Program-made: the position numbers and the translations under genes | Source: Pirellulales bacterium | GTDB taxonomy: Bacteria > Planctomycetota > Planctomycetia > Pirellulales > UBA1268 | Assembly: GCA_018401745.1 (NCBI GenBank) | Contig: JAGYJY010000012.1 | Coordinates: 1 to 64,000 of the forward strand | DNA: 64,000 bases | Reading direction: 5' to 3' | The notes under the pieces: generated by a model | Told to the model about the DNA's origin: nothing | Databases searched by the model: none | The model's input: the letters and a program-made list of their open reading frames with translations, nothing else | Part shown: positions 36,550 through 45,818 of the stretch, in pieces | Numbering within the stretch: the stretch's first letter is position 1 | Layout of the letters: every line of letters begins with the position of its first letter

Positions 36550-37974
36550 CTACTCGTTCCGGTTGAGGCGTTGTCGCCGTCCTGCCCGCCTGTCGCCGGA
36601 AGGCAGATCGTCTGCCTCAGCGGCAGGAAGCAGGGTGGCGAGCTGCTGCTTGACTGCTGTGTGCTCGGGCTGCATGGCGAGATTGGTCTGCTCGAGTGGA
36701 TCGCGTCGTTCGTCGTAGAGCTCCTCAGAGCCGTCGGCATAGCGAATGTACCGCCATGCTTCGCTGCGGACAGCATGGTTGCCACGGCCATGGGTCGTGA
36801 TGGCCGGGTGATCCCATTTAGCGGAGGGAACACGCAAGAGGGGTGAGAGATCGGGGCCTTCCAGGTGGCCTGGCCGCTCAAGGCCTGTCAACGCGGCGAG
36901 CGTAGGAAAAACTGACAGGTAGTCGACGGGCCGATCGCAGCGAACTCCGGCGGGTGTCATGCCGGGAACTCTCCACACGAAGACGGTTCGGGTCGGCTCT
37001 TCCCAGAGTGCAAACTTCCGCCAGTGAGATTTCTCGCCGAGGCTCCAGCCGTGGTCACTCCAGAGCACCACCAGCGTGTCGTCGCTGTGTCCAGATTGTT
37101 TGAGTCCGTCGAGGAGTCGACCGACCTGATGGTCAGCAAAGCTGCAGGTGGCCAGGTAGGCCTGTACGGCCTCCTTCCAACGACCACTGTCGAGAATGGC
37201 CTGGTGGTCCCCTTGGGGTTTTGCCATGGCGACACCTGCTGGCGGCACGTCGTCGAGGTCGCTCGGGCTCCAGGGGGGGAGCTGAATCTCATCAAGTGGA
37301 AACAGATCGAACCACTTCTTCGGCACGCTGAACGGCATGTGTGGCTTGACAAGGCCGCAGGCGATGAAGAATGGCTGGTCGCTCTGCTTGTGGAGCTTCT
37401 CGATGCACCAGTCGACCGCATGGTGGTCAGGCATCTCTTCATCGCTGCCGTCGAGGGGTGAGAATCGGATGCCACCCACGCCGTCGTTCGCTGCCGATGG
37501 ATGACGCTTTGGTGGAGGGCTGTTGCTGTCAAAGTAGTCGTCCCAGTGACCGCCGTGTGCCTTGGCGTGGTAGATCTTGCCCGCGCCGTAGACAAGGTAG
37601 CCGTTTTCGGCGAGATGCGTGTTGAGCAGCTTGGATGCTGGGATGCCGGGCCGCCAGTCTTGGCCATTGAAGTAGCAGCCGGTGGTGCTTGGCCGCATGC
37701 CCGACATCAGTGACGCTCTGGATGGATTGCACGCTGGGGCGGTGCAGTAGGCCGCGGTGAAGGAGACTCCGCTTGCCGCGAGCCGATCAATCTGTGGAGT
37801 CTTGGCCTGAGGATGCCGCCCGAGGTGGCCGACCCAATGATTGAGGTCATCGATCGCGATGAAGAGCACATTTGGCCTGGAGGCTTCGGCGGCCACCGTG
37901 GGCTGCACGAAGAGAGATCCCAGGAGTCCAAGCCACGTTGTCAACACGAGCAAATCGCTACGCATTCGGAGCAT
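36550..37974 (-). CDS. Exported type I sulfatase (iduronate-2-sulfatase-like)
   Basis: About 474 residues from MLRMRSDLLVLTTWLGLLG, a signal peptide ending near TVAAEA. Upstream in-frame codons (to 38049) overlap the next gene and add no domain. Motifs are LFIAIDDLNHWVGHLG, formylglycine site ACNPSRASLMSG, IACGLVKPHMPFSVP, and VVLWSDHGWSLGEKSHW. These match the iduronate-2-sulfatase group. Sequence between its start and the neighbouring glycosidase's stop is only 13 bases, so they are probably co-transcribed. Base composition is visibly lower in GC than its neighbours, which hints at separate acquisition. Confidence 0.9.
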   Translation of the reverse strand: MLRMRSDLLVLTTWLGLLGSLFVQPTVAAEASRPNVLFIAIDDLNHWVGHLGRHPQAKTPQIDRLAASGVSFTAAYCTAPACNPSRASLMSGMRPSTTGCYFNGQDWRPGIPASKLLNTHLAENGYLVYGAGKIYHAKAHGGHWDDYFDSNSPPPKRHPSAANDGVGGIRFSPLDGSDEEMPDHHAVDWCIEKLHKQSDQPFFIACGLVKPHMPFSVPKKWFDLFPLDEIQLPPWSPSDLDDVPPAGVAMAKPQGDHQAILDSGRWKEAVQAYLATCSFADHQVGRLLDGLKQSGHSDDTLVVLWSDHGWSLGEKSHWRKFALWEEPTRTVFVWRVPGMTPAGVRCDRPVDYLSVFPTLAALTGLERPGHLEGPDLSPLLRVPSAKWDHPAITTHGRGNHAVRSEAWRYIRYADGSEELYDERRDPLEQTNLAMQPEHTAVKQQLATLLPAAEADDLPSGDRRAGRRQRLNRNE

Positions 37975-37987
37975 TCCTATGTGAGGC

Positions 37988-40033
37988 TCAGGGAGCTGAA
38001 GATTGTGCGCTGGTCTTCTCATCGCCGCCATTGGTTTGAACATCAACACGGCCGTCGGCGTGGGCGGTGATGGTGAGCAGCTGGCCGTGGAGGTGGATGT
38101 CGCGGACCGTCAGCGAGGGCCAGTCGCTTGGGAGCTGGGGCTTGAGCGTGTAGCCATCGGCGGTTGGCTCAAAGCCGAGGAATCCGTCGAGCATCACCTG
38201 GGGCACGAGCACGCTCTCCATAAACTCGCGATCGAGTCCCAGGCCGCCAGGAGGACCGCCGCCCTGGAGCGTGCCGCGGCCGGGCGTGGCGTAGTAGCTG
38301 CGGTAGCCGCCTTCATCCTGCACCTCGCGAAACCATGCGAGGATCTCCTTCAGGCGAGCCCAGGCATCATCGGGGCCGCGGGTCGCCAGACGAGCCATCA
38401 GGTCGTGGTAGCTGAAGCCGAGGACGGCCCCTCCGTCCTGAACCTGATTGCCCCAGGAGATGTCCTGAGGGCGGTGCCAGGGCCAGGTGTAGGTTTCGAT
38501 GTTTCGCTTGGTGGTGGCCCGGGGGCCAAACCGCCAGTGATAGATGTCGCTGCCGGTTGAGGTGTCGCCGTCGATGATGCGGTCGCCATCGATCCAGGCA
38601 AGAATCTCGGCAGCCTGGCTTTCGGAGGCCATTCCGTAGGCGATCGCTTCGAGATTGACGAATGTGAAGCCGTAGTCGTAGGAGGTTCCCTCGACATCAA
38701 TCCAGCCCACGAAGCGGCCCTTGGAGGCATCCCAGAAGCGACGCTGGAAGTCGTCGCGGATCTCGGAGGCGAGGGCAGCGAGCGCATCGGCCCGGCCCGC
38801 GAGAGCAGGAATCTCCCACTCAGGGTGCGCTTCAATCGCGTGCTCAATCGCGACCATCCGCCGCAGCGCGTCGGCCGTGTAGATCGTGGCGAGCGCGTCG
38901 TGGCCGCCGAAGGGGAGCAGGTCCCAGTAGTTGTTGCCCACGCCGAGGCCGACGCGGCGGGTCGTTCCGCCCTGGCCGTCGGGCACGAGCCCACTGCGGC
39001 CATCGTGGCCCACCCAGGAAACCACCACATGCTTCTGCTGCTCAACAGCAAACTCAGCCAGCGTGTAGTCGATCGCCCGACGCATGCGGGCGATGTTTTC
39101 ACGCAGGAAATCGAGATCGGCGGTCCACATGAAGAGCTCGCTCGAGCCTCGCACAAAGAGGGGGCCGGTGATCGGATGCCGGGTGTCGATGGCCGTGATG
39201 ATCGATTTCAGATCGATGCTGCTGCCGGCCGCATGGTCAAACGTGAGACGGTACTGGGTGAGCAGCCCCGCGTAGCCTGGGTGCTTGTGCAGCGGAACGT
39301 CGGCGTACCGCATCCCCTCCTCGCTCGTGAGTGCAGGAAAAGAGACGAAGCGACCGGCTGGCCAGGTCGTTTCACCGTCGAGCTTCCATTCGATCCGCGG
39401 CGCAGAGGCTTCACCGAGGCCGTTGGCAGCCCACTCAAGCGTGGCGAAGGGAGCCACGATCGTGCCGCAGGAAAATGGTGGCGTGGTGATTGTCACCGTG
39501 TCTGCCGTCGCTTCCAGCTGCAGCCCGCGGGCCGGATCGATGCCAAGCACCCTGGCTCCGGCGATCTCCCAGCCGTCGGTGCTCGTCAGCGGCTGGAGCT
39601 TGAAGCTTTGAATGGCCCACACGTCTCCCTCTGTGGAGAAGTGGAAGCCGCGGCCGGTGCTCTGCTGCCAGGCGGGAAAGGGCCAGCCCTCGCTATGGGC
39701 CATGCCGCGATGCTGCTGCATCGAGACGTAGCCTTCGTCGCTGATGCGGCGGCTGAGGAAGGAACGCCGGTAGCGGCGGCATGGCTCCGGCCCGGTCCAG
39801 AGGGTGGCATGCGGCAGCCAGGCGTCCCAGAGCGTGCAGTTGGAGAAGGCGTGGGGCTGGTGGAGCGCAAAAAGCTCGTTGAGCGAGGCGATCGGCTCCT
39901 CGTGGCCTGGAACCTCAAAGCGAAGAGGTTCCGCCGCGAACGCGGTGCCTGCCAGGAAGCCCGTCGTTGGGAGCAGACTGTGAGTCACAACGGCCATGCC
40001 GGCCCACACGGCCAGTCTCGTAGCTGCAGTCAT
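37988..40033 (-). CDS. Exported glycoside hydrolase with six-hairpin (alpha/alpha) catalytic domain
   Basis: A 681-residue protein with a signal peptide (VTHSLLPTTGFLAGTAFAAE); the ATG at 40033 follows an AGAGGTGATCAG ribosome site. The N-terminal part (about 35-280) is beta-sandwich-like. The C-terminal part has YWDLLPFGGHDALATIYTADALRRM, WWDASKGRF-type RFWDASKGRFVGW and ISWGNQVQDGGAV, and LPSDWPSLTVRDIHLHG at the end. These recall the alpha/alpha six-barrel families (GH63/GH78/GH95-like), with the acidic residues of the active site probably in FGGHD and QVQDGG. I cannot choose the family or substrate. It lies upstream of a sulfatase on the same strand. Confidence 0.75.
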   Translation of the reverse strand: MTAATRLAVWAGMAVVTHSLLPTTGFLAGTAFAAEPLRFEVPGHEEPIASLNELFALHQPHAFSNCTLWDAWLPHATLWTGPEPCRRYRRSFLSRRISDEGYVSMQQHRGMAHSEGWPFPAWQQSTGRGFHFSTEGDVWAIQSFKLQPLTSTDGWEIAGARVLGIDPARGLQLEATADTVTITTPPFSCGTIVAPFATLEWAANGLGEASAPRIEWKLDGETTWPAGRFVSFPALTSEEGMRYADVPLHKHPGYAGLLTQYRLTFDHAAGSSIDLKSIITAIDTRHPITGPLFVRGSSELFMWTADLDFLRENIARMRRAIDYTLAEFAVEQQKHVVVSWVGHDGRSGLVPDGQGGTTRRVGLGVGNNYWDLLPFGGHDALATIYTADALRRMVAIEHAIEAHPEWEIPALAGRADALAALASEIRDDFQRRFWDASKGRFVGWIDVEGTSYDYGFTFVNLEAIAYGMASESQAAEILAWIDGDRIIDGDTSTGSDIYHWRFGPRATTKRNIETYTWPWHRPQDISWGNQVQDGGAVLGFSYHDLMARLATRGPDDAWARLKEILAWFREVQDEGGYRSYYATPGRGTLQGGGPPGGLGLDREFMESVLVPQVMLDGFLGFEPTADGYTLKPQLPSDWPSLTVRDIHLHGQLLTITAHADGRVDVQTNGGDEKTSAQSSAP

Positions 40034-40260
40034 CTGATCACCTCTTTCTTCGGGGTCCGGTTGTAGCCTATCTCCGAAATCTGGAGGCCTGGAGAGACAG
40101 CGTCGGCCGGAGTTACCGCAGAGTGGGTTGCCCGTGCGGCGGGCCACTCACAGAAAACTCACGCTGTTTCGGGCTGTCGCTGGGAAGCAGGCTCGGTAGG
40201 TTTTAAAAATGCGGGAGGCGATGCACGGCCTCCATAGCAGCCGCGACGGAGCACAGCCAG

Positions 40261-41118
40261 ATGCGGGTTCGTTCGCTGTTTCTTTCCGACATGCACCTCG
40301 GCTGTCGCTTCAGCCGAGCCGACGAACTGTTTCAGTTTCTCGGGCGAGTGGAGCCCGACCGCCTCTACCTCGTGGGCGATATCATCGACGGCTGGAAGCT
40401 GAAGCGGTCGTTTTATTGGAACGACACCTCCAGCTTTGTCGTCCGTCGCATCCTCGGCATGCTCAAGCGGGGCACACGCGTCTACTACGCCACCGGCAAC
40501 CATGATGAGTTTCTGCGGCCTTTCTCGCCGCAGACCCTCGGCCACATGGAGCTGGCCGACATGTTCATTCATGAAACCGTCGACGGCCGCCGGCTGCTCG
40601 TGATCCATGGTGATTTTTTTGACCACCTCACCAAGCATGCGGCCTGGGTCTACCACCTCGGCGACCGGGCCTACACGGTGGCCTTGCACCTCAACAAGTG
40701 GATGAACCTCGCCCGCCGGTCGCTGGGGTATCCCTACTGGTCGTTCAGCTCGCTCCTCAAGACGAAGGTCAAGCGGGCGGTCAACTTCATTAACGACTTC
40801 GAGCACTTCGTGGCCCGCTACACCACGAAGAAGGGCTGCAGCGGCGTGGTCTGCGGCCACATTCATGTGCCCGCCATTCGGCAGATCGATGGCGTCGACT
40901 ACTACAACTGCGGCGACTGGATGGAGCACTGCACGGCGCTGGTGGAGCATGTCGACGGCCGGATCGAACTGGTCGACCACACCTGGTTGGCTGGCGAGCC
41001 GGACGTTGTCGATCGTGATCTCGATGACACCGTCTTCCCTGTTGAGCCGGCGGTGGCGGCCCTCGTGGCCTCCGGCCCAGGTGCAGTCTCAAAGCCCCAT
41101 GCTGCCAAGGCCGGCTGA
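40261..41118 (+). CDS. LpxH-like metallophosphoesterase (UDP-2,3-diacylglucosamine hydrolase family)
   Basis: A 285-residue cytosolic calcineurin-like phosphoesterase. All five metal motifs are present in order: FLSDMHLG, LVGDIIDGW, YYATGNHDEF, LLVIHGDFFDH and VVCGHIHVP. A helical insert (about 128-190, YTVALHLNKWMNLARR) matches the LpxH/YbbF-like group, which hydrolyses UDP-2,3-diacylglucosamine to lipid X in lipid A synthesis. The C-terminal 40 residues are an acidic extension. Members of this group outside gammaproteobacteria have not all been tested, so the exact substrate is inferred. Confidence 0.83.
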   Translation: MRVRSLFLSDMHLGCRFSRADELFQFLGRVEPDRLYLVGDIIDGWKLKRSFYWNDTSSFVVRRILGMLKRGTRVYYATGNHDEFLRPFSPQTLGHMELADMFIHETVDGRRLLVIHGDFFDHLTKHAAWVYHLGDRAYTVALHLNKWMNLARRSLGYPYWSFSSLLKTKVKRAVNFINDFEHFVARYTTKKGCSGVVCGHIHVPAIRQIDGVDYYNCGDWMEHCTALVEHVDGRIELVDHTWLAGEPDVVDRDLDDTVFPVEPAVAALVASGPGAVSKPHAAKAG

Positions 41119-41138
41119 AAGCCGGTTTCAGCAGCCGG
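41111..41138. terminator. Hairpin at the 3' end of the LpxH-like gene
   Basis: GCTGAAA (41114-41120) pairs perfectly with TTTCAGC (41126-41132), flanked by CCGG on both sides, with a five-base loop. The stop codon of the gene lies inside the stem. There is no T-run, so it is either a factor-dependent pause or an mRNA 3' stability hairpin. Confidence 0.35.
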
Positions 41139-41258
41139 TGATCACCTCTGCGGGCCGCCCGTTTCAGCCAGGGGTATGCTGAAGGCGTCAGGGCGTGCGA
41201 GCGACGCTGCGCCGGGCCTCGTGGCTCGAGGCGGGGCGTCAATGAAGGAGGTGAGCCG

Positions 41259-42041
41259 ATGCAAGCTGCTTTTCAACATTCTGGTCACAAGGTTTCCCTT
41301 GAGAAATCGGCTTTCCTTCAGCAACTGGCCACTCTCGGTGGCGGGCGACGTGGCTCTGGTCTGCGGTTGCTGGCAGCGGGGGTGGCCGTCGGGCTGATCG
41401 CTGGTGTGGCCGTCGCGCAGCCGCCGCGGTCGAGCCCGCGGAAGCCGAGCCCTGCCGAAATCAAGCGGCTCGACACGCAGCTCAACGACGCCTACGGCGT
41501 GTTTATGAATCAGACGGTGGACCTGATCACGTCGTATGAAAACCTCGGCCAGTTTGATCGGGCGAAGGTGATCGTCGAGGCGCTCGCCAAGCTCGACCCT
41601 GAGAACGAGGCGATGAAGACCAAGATTGCCGATCTCGAAAAGCGGATGCTGGAGGCAGGCGTCTTTGAGGTGGATCTGATGCCCGGCGACGGCTGGCAGG
41701 CCATCGGTGCCGTCGCCAAGGGCGACGTTGTGCGGGTGCAGATCACGGGGGAGTATCGGTTTCAGGCGATTGGATCGACAACGGCCGACGGCATCACCGG
41801 CGATAGCCCGGAGACCGACTTCATGCGGGGCATTCCGCTGGGGGCCGTGATGGGCGTGATCGCACCGGCGTCGCAGGCAGGCGGCGACAAGAAAGACGAG
41901 AAGCCCCGGCCGTTCGTCGTCGGATCAAACTACGACAACCGGGCCGACAAAGACGGCGTGCTCTACCTCAAGGCCAACCTGCCGATCGGTACGAAGTGCA
42001 CAGGCCGCATGGAGGCCAAGATCACGGGGCCTCGACGGTAG
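41259..42041 (+). CDS. Exported or anchored protein of unknown function
   Basis: A 260-residue protein. A very strong Shine-Dalgarno (AAGGAGGT at 41245-41252) sets the ATG at 41259. The first 35 residues are polar, followed by a membrane segment (GLRLLAAGVAVGLIAGVAVAQ) and a Pro/Arg/Ser stretch. Residues about 65-130 are helical with heptad-like spacing (KRLDTQLNDAYGVFMNQTVDLI, split; then LGQFDRAKVIVEALAKL, a TPR-like helix pair). The C-terminal half is beta-rich (FEVDLMPGDGWQAIG, FVVGSNYDNRADKDGVLYLKAN), resembling galactose-binding/LecA-PllA-like sandwich domains. No catalytic motif is visible. Confidence 0.75.
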   Translation: MQAAFQHSGHKVSLEKSAFLQQLATLGGGRRGSGLRLLAAGVAVGLIAGVAVAQPPRSSPRKPSPAEIKRLDTQLNDAYGVFMNQTVDLITSYENLGQFDRAKVIVEALAKLDPENEAMKTKIADLEKRMLEAGVFEVDLMPGDGWQAIGAVAKGDVVRVQITGEYRFQAIGSTTADGITGDSPETDFMRGIPLGAVMGVIAPASQAGGDKKDEKPRPFVVGSNYDNRADKDGVLYLKANLPIGTKCTGRMEAKITGPRR

Positions 42042-42064
42042 CCATCGCGGCGGTGCAGCGAAGA

Positions 42065-44752
42065 TTACCGGAAGGTGACGCTGTCGACATTCATCAGGCC
42101 TCCGCGGTTTTGTTCGTTTTGAAACACCAGGTAGAGGTCGCCTCGCTGGCTGCTGCGCTCCAGCGGCACCAGCTTTTCGGAGAAGGCTTCCCAGTCGCCG
42201 TTGACCTCGACAACGGTGGAGCCGAGCACCGGCCCGTCAAACGAGCCAAAGCGAATCTCGATTGTGCCGCCGGCCCCGGCGCTCGCCGCCTGAATCGCCA
42301 CCGCCTCCACCCGAGCCAGGTCGATGTCGCGAAACAGCAGAAAGCCATCGTGGTTGATCGCGCCCATAAACACCCCGCCTGAGGCCCGGCCTGAGCTGAG
42401 CGGCTGCGTGCCGCTGGAGGCATCGGCCGCCTCGGCCTCCACGGTGCGGCGGCGGAGGGTCACTCGGCTGGAGCCCGAGAGGGGAGGAATCGCGTCGCGG
42501 CCGAGGTCGGTGTAGCTCGCCTCGAGGCGAATCGTGGCCGCCGTGTCGTCGATCGGGATCTCGTTGACGAAGCCCTGATACTGCGGATTGATCGTGTCTT
42601 CGGTCACCGCATAGACGTAGGCCACCATCTGCTGCACCTCGGCCGGGGTGTGCTGGCTGTGGGGCAGCATGCCGACCTTGCCCCACACGCCGGTCGATCC
42701 ACCGAGCACCCGCTTCACCGACTCCTCCATCGCGTGCGGCTGATCGCGGTATTTGGTGGCGACCTCAAGAAAACTCGGGCCGATCAGCCGACGGTGCGGG
42801 GCATGGCAGTTGAGGCAGTCGCTCTGCTTGATCAGGGCCAGGCCGGGCGGCACCTCGGCTTCGGCTGCCCCTCCGTGGCTGGCGATCGCCTCCACAAACA
42901 GCCGGGTGGCCGCCGTGGACTCAATCGGTTCCCAGGAGTCGTCGCCGGCCTCTTCCAGCTCATCGAAGTCGCTGGCGCCATCTTCGCTGTCGCGGACAGC
43001 GAGCCGGTAGTGAATCGGCTGGCCGGGATCGAAGAAGTCGCCATCTTGCGGCTCGAGAAACAGCACCTCGGGCATCGCGTTGCCAACGACCACTGGCAGC
43101 GAGGTCGTGCTGCGGCCACCGTGGGGATCGCTGACCTCAAGCTCAACGGTGAAGACACCGGGATCAGGAAACTCCGCCGTGATCTCCGAAGCGTCGCCCA
43201 GCAGCCGGCGGGAGGGATGCTCGCCGCTGCCGACCGCCACCCAGCGGTAGGCGAGCGGGTCGCCATCTTTGTCGGTCGAGCCGGCTGCCGAGAACTGCAC
43301 CTGCAGCGGCTCACGGCCGACGGCATCCGCAGCCTTGGCCACAGCCACCGGCGTGCGGTTGCCGGAGGCGTAGTCGATACGGACAAGCCGAGCGTCGGGA
43401 TTTACGCCCCAGGTCTCGCCATACTCGATCACGAGCAGCGAGCCCTGGTGATCAAACACCATGTCGATCGGCCGCACGAAGGTCCGCTGCGGCAGGAACC
43501 TCTCCATCCGCTCAAGGCTGCCGTCACTCGCCAAATGCAGGGCCCAGAAGCCGTTGCGAGACCAGTCGTAGGCGAAGAGCGTGCTGTCGAAAGCGGCCGG
43601 AAACTTGGTTGCCGATTCCAGCGACGCTTCGTGGTAGTAGACGGGCCCAGCACAGGCGGTGCGGCCCCCGGAGCCCGCCTCAGGAAAGGCGTCACTCGCG
43701 CCGCCGGGATAGTAGATAAACGCAGGGGTGGCGGGCGGTAGGAGCGTGCTGCCGGTGTTGTTGACCGAGTGGTTCTCGGGGGCCGCTGGATCGAGCGGCT
43801 TGCCAATCTCGCCGGTTTCGAAGTTGACAATCGGGTAGGTGAAGTTGTCGCCAATAAAATAGGGCCAGCCGAAGTTGCCCGCCTGGGGAGCACGGTTGAT
43901 CTCGTCGTAGCCACGCGAGCCGCGGGGCCCATCGCCACCGGCATCCGGGCCGACGTCGCCCCAGGAGAGGATGCCTGTTCGCTGGTCGACATTGATTCGC
44001 CACGGATTGCGACAGCCCATCACATAGATTTCGGGATGGCCGATCGAGCCGTCTTTGGGAAACAAGTTGCCGTCGGGAATCGAGTAGGTGCCATCGGGCT
44101 CCGGCTTGATGCGGAGGATCTTGCCGTTGTAGTTCTTCGTGTTGCCGCTGGTCCGCTGGGCATCCCAGGGCTCGCGGCCGGGCCGCTGATCGAGGGGCGC
44201 ATAGCCCTGGGAGTCGTCGAAGGGGTTTGTGTTGTCGCCGGTGCCGATATAGAGCGTGCCGTCGGGGCCAAACTCCAGCGACCCTGCGTGGTGACAACAC
44301 TGGAGCCGCTGCTCTTCGTAGGTGAAAAGCACCTTCTCACTCTCCAGGTCGAGCATGCCGTCGATGAGCGTAAAGCGGCTGACATGCTGGCCGGAGAAGT
44401 CGGGTGGCGAATACTGCAGGTAGAGCCAGCGATTGCTCGCAAAGTCGGGGTCGAGGGCCAGGCCGATCAGCCCGTTCTCCTGCTCCGTGGTGACCGCGAG
44501 CTTGCCGACCTGTGTGCTCGCTCCTGTGTGTGGATCGATGACCTTGAGCACACCGCCGAGCTCAATCAGGTAGATCTCGCCGTCCGGGCCAATGTCGACT
44601 TCCATCGGCTGCACGAGTCCGCTGGCAATCTCGTGCACCTCAAACCGCTCGGGCTCGTAGCCGAGGGCGTCGTTGGACATGGCCTCGGCTGCCGAGAAGA
44701 TCACGAGGCAAAGAAGCACGCAGACGTGGCCCAGCGTCGTGCGGGCAGGCAT
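42065..44752 (-). CDS. Exported sugar dehydrogenase - PKD - cytochrome c - carbohydrate-binding protein
   Basis: An 895-residue multidomain protein starting at ATG 44752 with a signal peptide (GHVCVLLCLVIFSAAEAMS); upstream ATGs up to 44908 add only polar residues. Residues about 35-440 are a PQQ-type glucose/sorbosone dehydrogenase propeller (GLIGLALDPDF, YIGTGDNT, WGDVGPDAGGDG, GNFGWPYFIGDN). A PKD/Ig-like domain (about 450-540: FSAAGSTDKDGDPLAYRW) follows. Residues about 635-725 are a cytochrome c with CLNCH and a Met ligand in GMLPHSQH. The C-terminal 110 residues are a CBM6-like domain (EAEAADASSG, DLYLVFQN). It would oxidise a bound sugar and pass electrons to its own heme. Confidence 0.9.
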   Translation of the reverse strand: MPARTTLGHVCVLLCLVIFSAAEAMSNDALGYEPERFEVHEIASGLVQPMEVDIGPDGEIYLIELGGVLKVIDPHTGASTQVGKLAVTTEQENGLIGLALDPDFASNRWLYLQYSPPDFSGQHVSRFTLIDGMLDLESEKVLFTYEEQRLQCCHHAGSLEFGPDGTLYIGTGDNTNPFDDSQGYAPLDQRPGREPWDAQRTSGNTKNYNGKILRIKPEPDGTYSIPDGNLFPKDGSIGHPEIYVMGCRNPWRINVDQRTGILSWGDVGPDAGGDGPRGSRGYDEINRAPQAGNFGWPYFIGDNFTYPIVNFETGEIGKPLDPAAPENHSVNNTGSTLLPPATPAFIYYPGGASDAFPEAGSGGRTACAGPVYYHEASLESATKFPAAFDSTLFAYDWSRNGFWALHLASDGSLERMERFLPQRTFVRPIDMVFDHQGSLLVIEYGETWGVNPDARLVRIDYASGNRTPVAVAKAADAVGREPLQVQFSAAGSTDKDGDPLAYRWVAVGSGEHPSRRLLGDASEITAEFPDPGVFTVELEVSDPHGGRSTTSLPVVVGNAMPEVLFLEPQDGDFFDPGQPIHYRLAVRDSEDGASDFDELEEAGDDSWEPIESTAATRLFVEAIASHGGAAEAEVPPGLALIKQSDCLNCHAPHRRLIGPSFLEVATKYRDQPHAMEESVKRVLGGSTGVWGKVGMLPHSQHTPAEVQQMVAYVYAVTEDTINPQYQGFVNEIPIDDTAATIRLEASYTDLGRDAIPPLSGSSRVTLRRRTVEAEAADASSGTQPLSSGRASGGVFMGAINHDGFLLFRDIDLARVEAVAIQAASAGAGGTIEIRFGSFDGPVLGSTVVEVNGDWEAFSEKLVPLERSSQRGDLYLVFQNEQNRGGLMNVDSVTFR

Positions 44753-44904
44753 GTGCGATGGAAACACGGATTCCCCCCTGAAACGAAACCCTGAACAGAA
44801 AAAGTGTCTACCGTTGAGAATAGGCTTCATGACGGGATCGAGCCAGCGTGATTGAGCGTCGGCGTTTCTCTGGGTGTCTTTGCTGAGATCAGCGACGCGT
44901 CGGC

Positions 44905-45813
44905 TCACGCAGGCCAGTGCTCTGCGATCTTCTTCTGAAGAAACGCAACGCTCCGGGCCAGCTGATCGATCCCGTCCACGCCGTCTTCGATTGAGATCCA
45001 GCTGGAGAAGCCCTGGCCTGAGAGCAGGGTGAAAATGGTGTCGTAGTCGTTGAGCCCCTGGCCGACCTCGCCGTGCTTGAGCCGCTTGGCATAGCCTTCG
45101 GCCGCGTTCTCCTCGCGGCGGAGGTCGTCGAGCGTGCCCTCGATCAGCGACCGATCGCTGGCGTGCATCGTGACCACCCGCGGCAGCACCCGCCGCAGCA
45201 GCTCGATCGGATCATCCCCGGCCAGGAACGCGTTGGAGGGATCGTAGTTGACACCGAAGTTTGGATGGTCGATGGCCTCGACGAGCTGACAGAAGACCTC
45301 CATCTGCTGGGCAAACTCGGGGTACTGCCAGAAGTCGTCCTTGTAGTGGTTTTCCAGGATCAGGATGACGCCACGGTCGGCGGCATAGGGCAGGCAGGCG
45401 GAGATCGACTCAGCAGCCAGCGCCACGCCTTCGTCGATCGAGAGCTCCGGCCGCCGCTGACCGGAGAGCACGCGGCAGTACTGGCCACCGAGCGCGTGGA
45501 TCATCTCAATCCACCGCATCTGCTTGGCGATCTCGGCCTCGCGGAAGGCCTTGCTTGGGTGGGTGAAGTCGGGCGAACAGCAGAGCATGGGGATGGTCAT
45601 CCCACGGGCCTCCACCTGCTCGCGAAACCCCGGCCAGGCAGCCTCATCAGCCATCTCAAGAAAGCCCGCATACCACTCAAGGCCCGCCACCCCCAGCGGC
45701 GTGGCGAGCTCGATCCACTCGGCAAGCGTCATGCTGCCATCGCGGCAGAGGGCCTGCATGTAGGCCTTGGGAAAGGCCGCGAGCTTTGGGGCAGTTGTGG
45801 TCATCGGTGGCAT
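44905..45813 (-). CDS. Sugar phosphate isomerase/epimerase-like TIM-barrel protein
   Basis: A 302-residue xylose-isomerase-like TIM barrel (AP endonuclease 2 superfamily) without a signal peptide. Conserved residues are seen in LILENHY (Glu metal ligand), FGVNYDPSNAFLAG (Asp ligand), VVTMHASDR (His) and WISIEDG (Glu near the C-terminus). ATG at 45804 is an alternative start. Members interconvert keto sugars or epimerise inositols and sugars. Its start is five bases from the SDR stop, so the two form an operon in which the SDR could oxidise what this enzyme isomerises. Confidence 0.87.
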   Translation of the reverse strand: MPPMTTTAPKLAAFPKAYMQALCRDGSMTLAEWIELATPLGVAGLEWYAGFLEMADEAAWPGFREQVEARGMTIPMLCCSPDFTHPSKAFREAEIAKQMRWIEMIHALGGQYCRVLSGQRRPELSIDEGVALAAESISACLPYAADRGVILILENHYKDDFWQYPEFAQQMEVFCQLVEAIDHPNFGVNYDPSNAFLAGDDPIELLRRVLPRVVTMHASDRSLIEGTLDDLRREENAAEGYAKRLKHGEVGQGLNDYDTIFTLLSGQGFSSWISIEDGVDGIDQLARSVAFLQKKIAEHWPA

Positions 45814-45818
45814 GTGCC

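Noticed and set aside
38825..40066. Long plus-strand frame of 413 codons
   Set aside because: It is antisense to the glycosidase, whose signal peptide and family motifs are clear. The plus-strand product has no recognisable feature.
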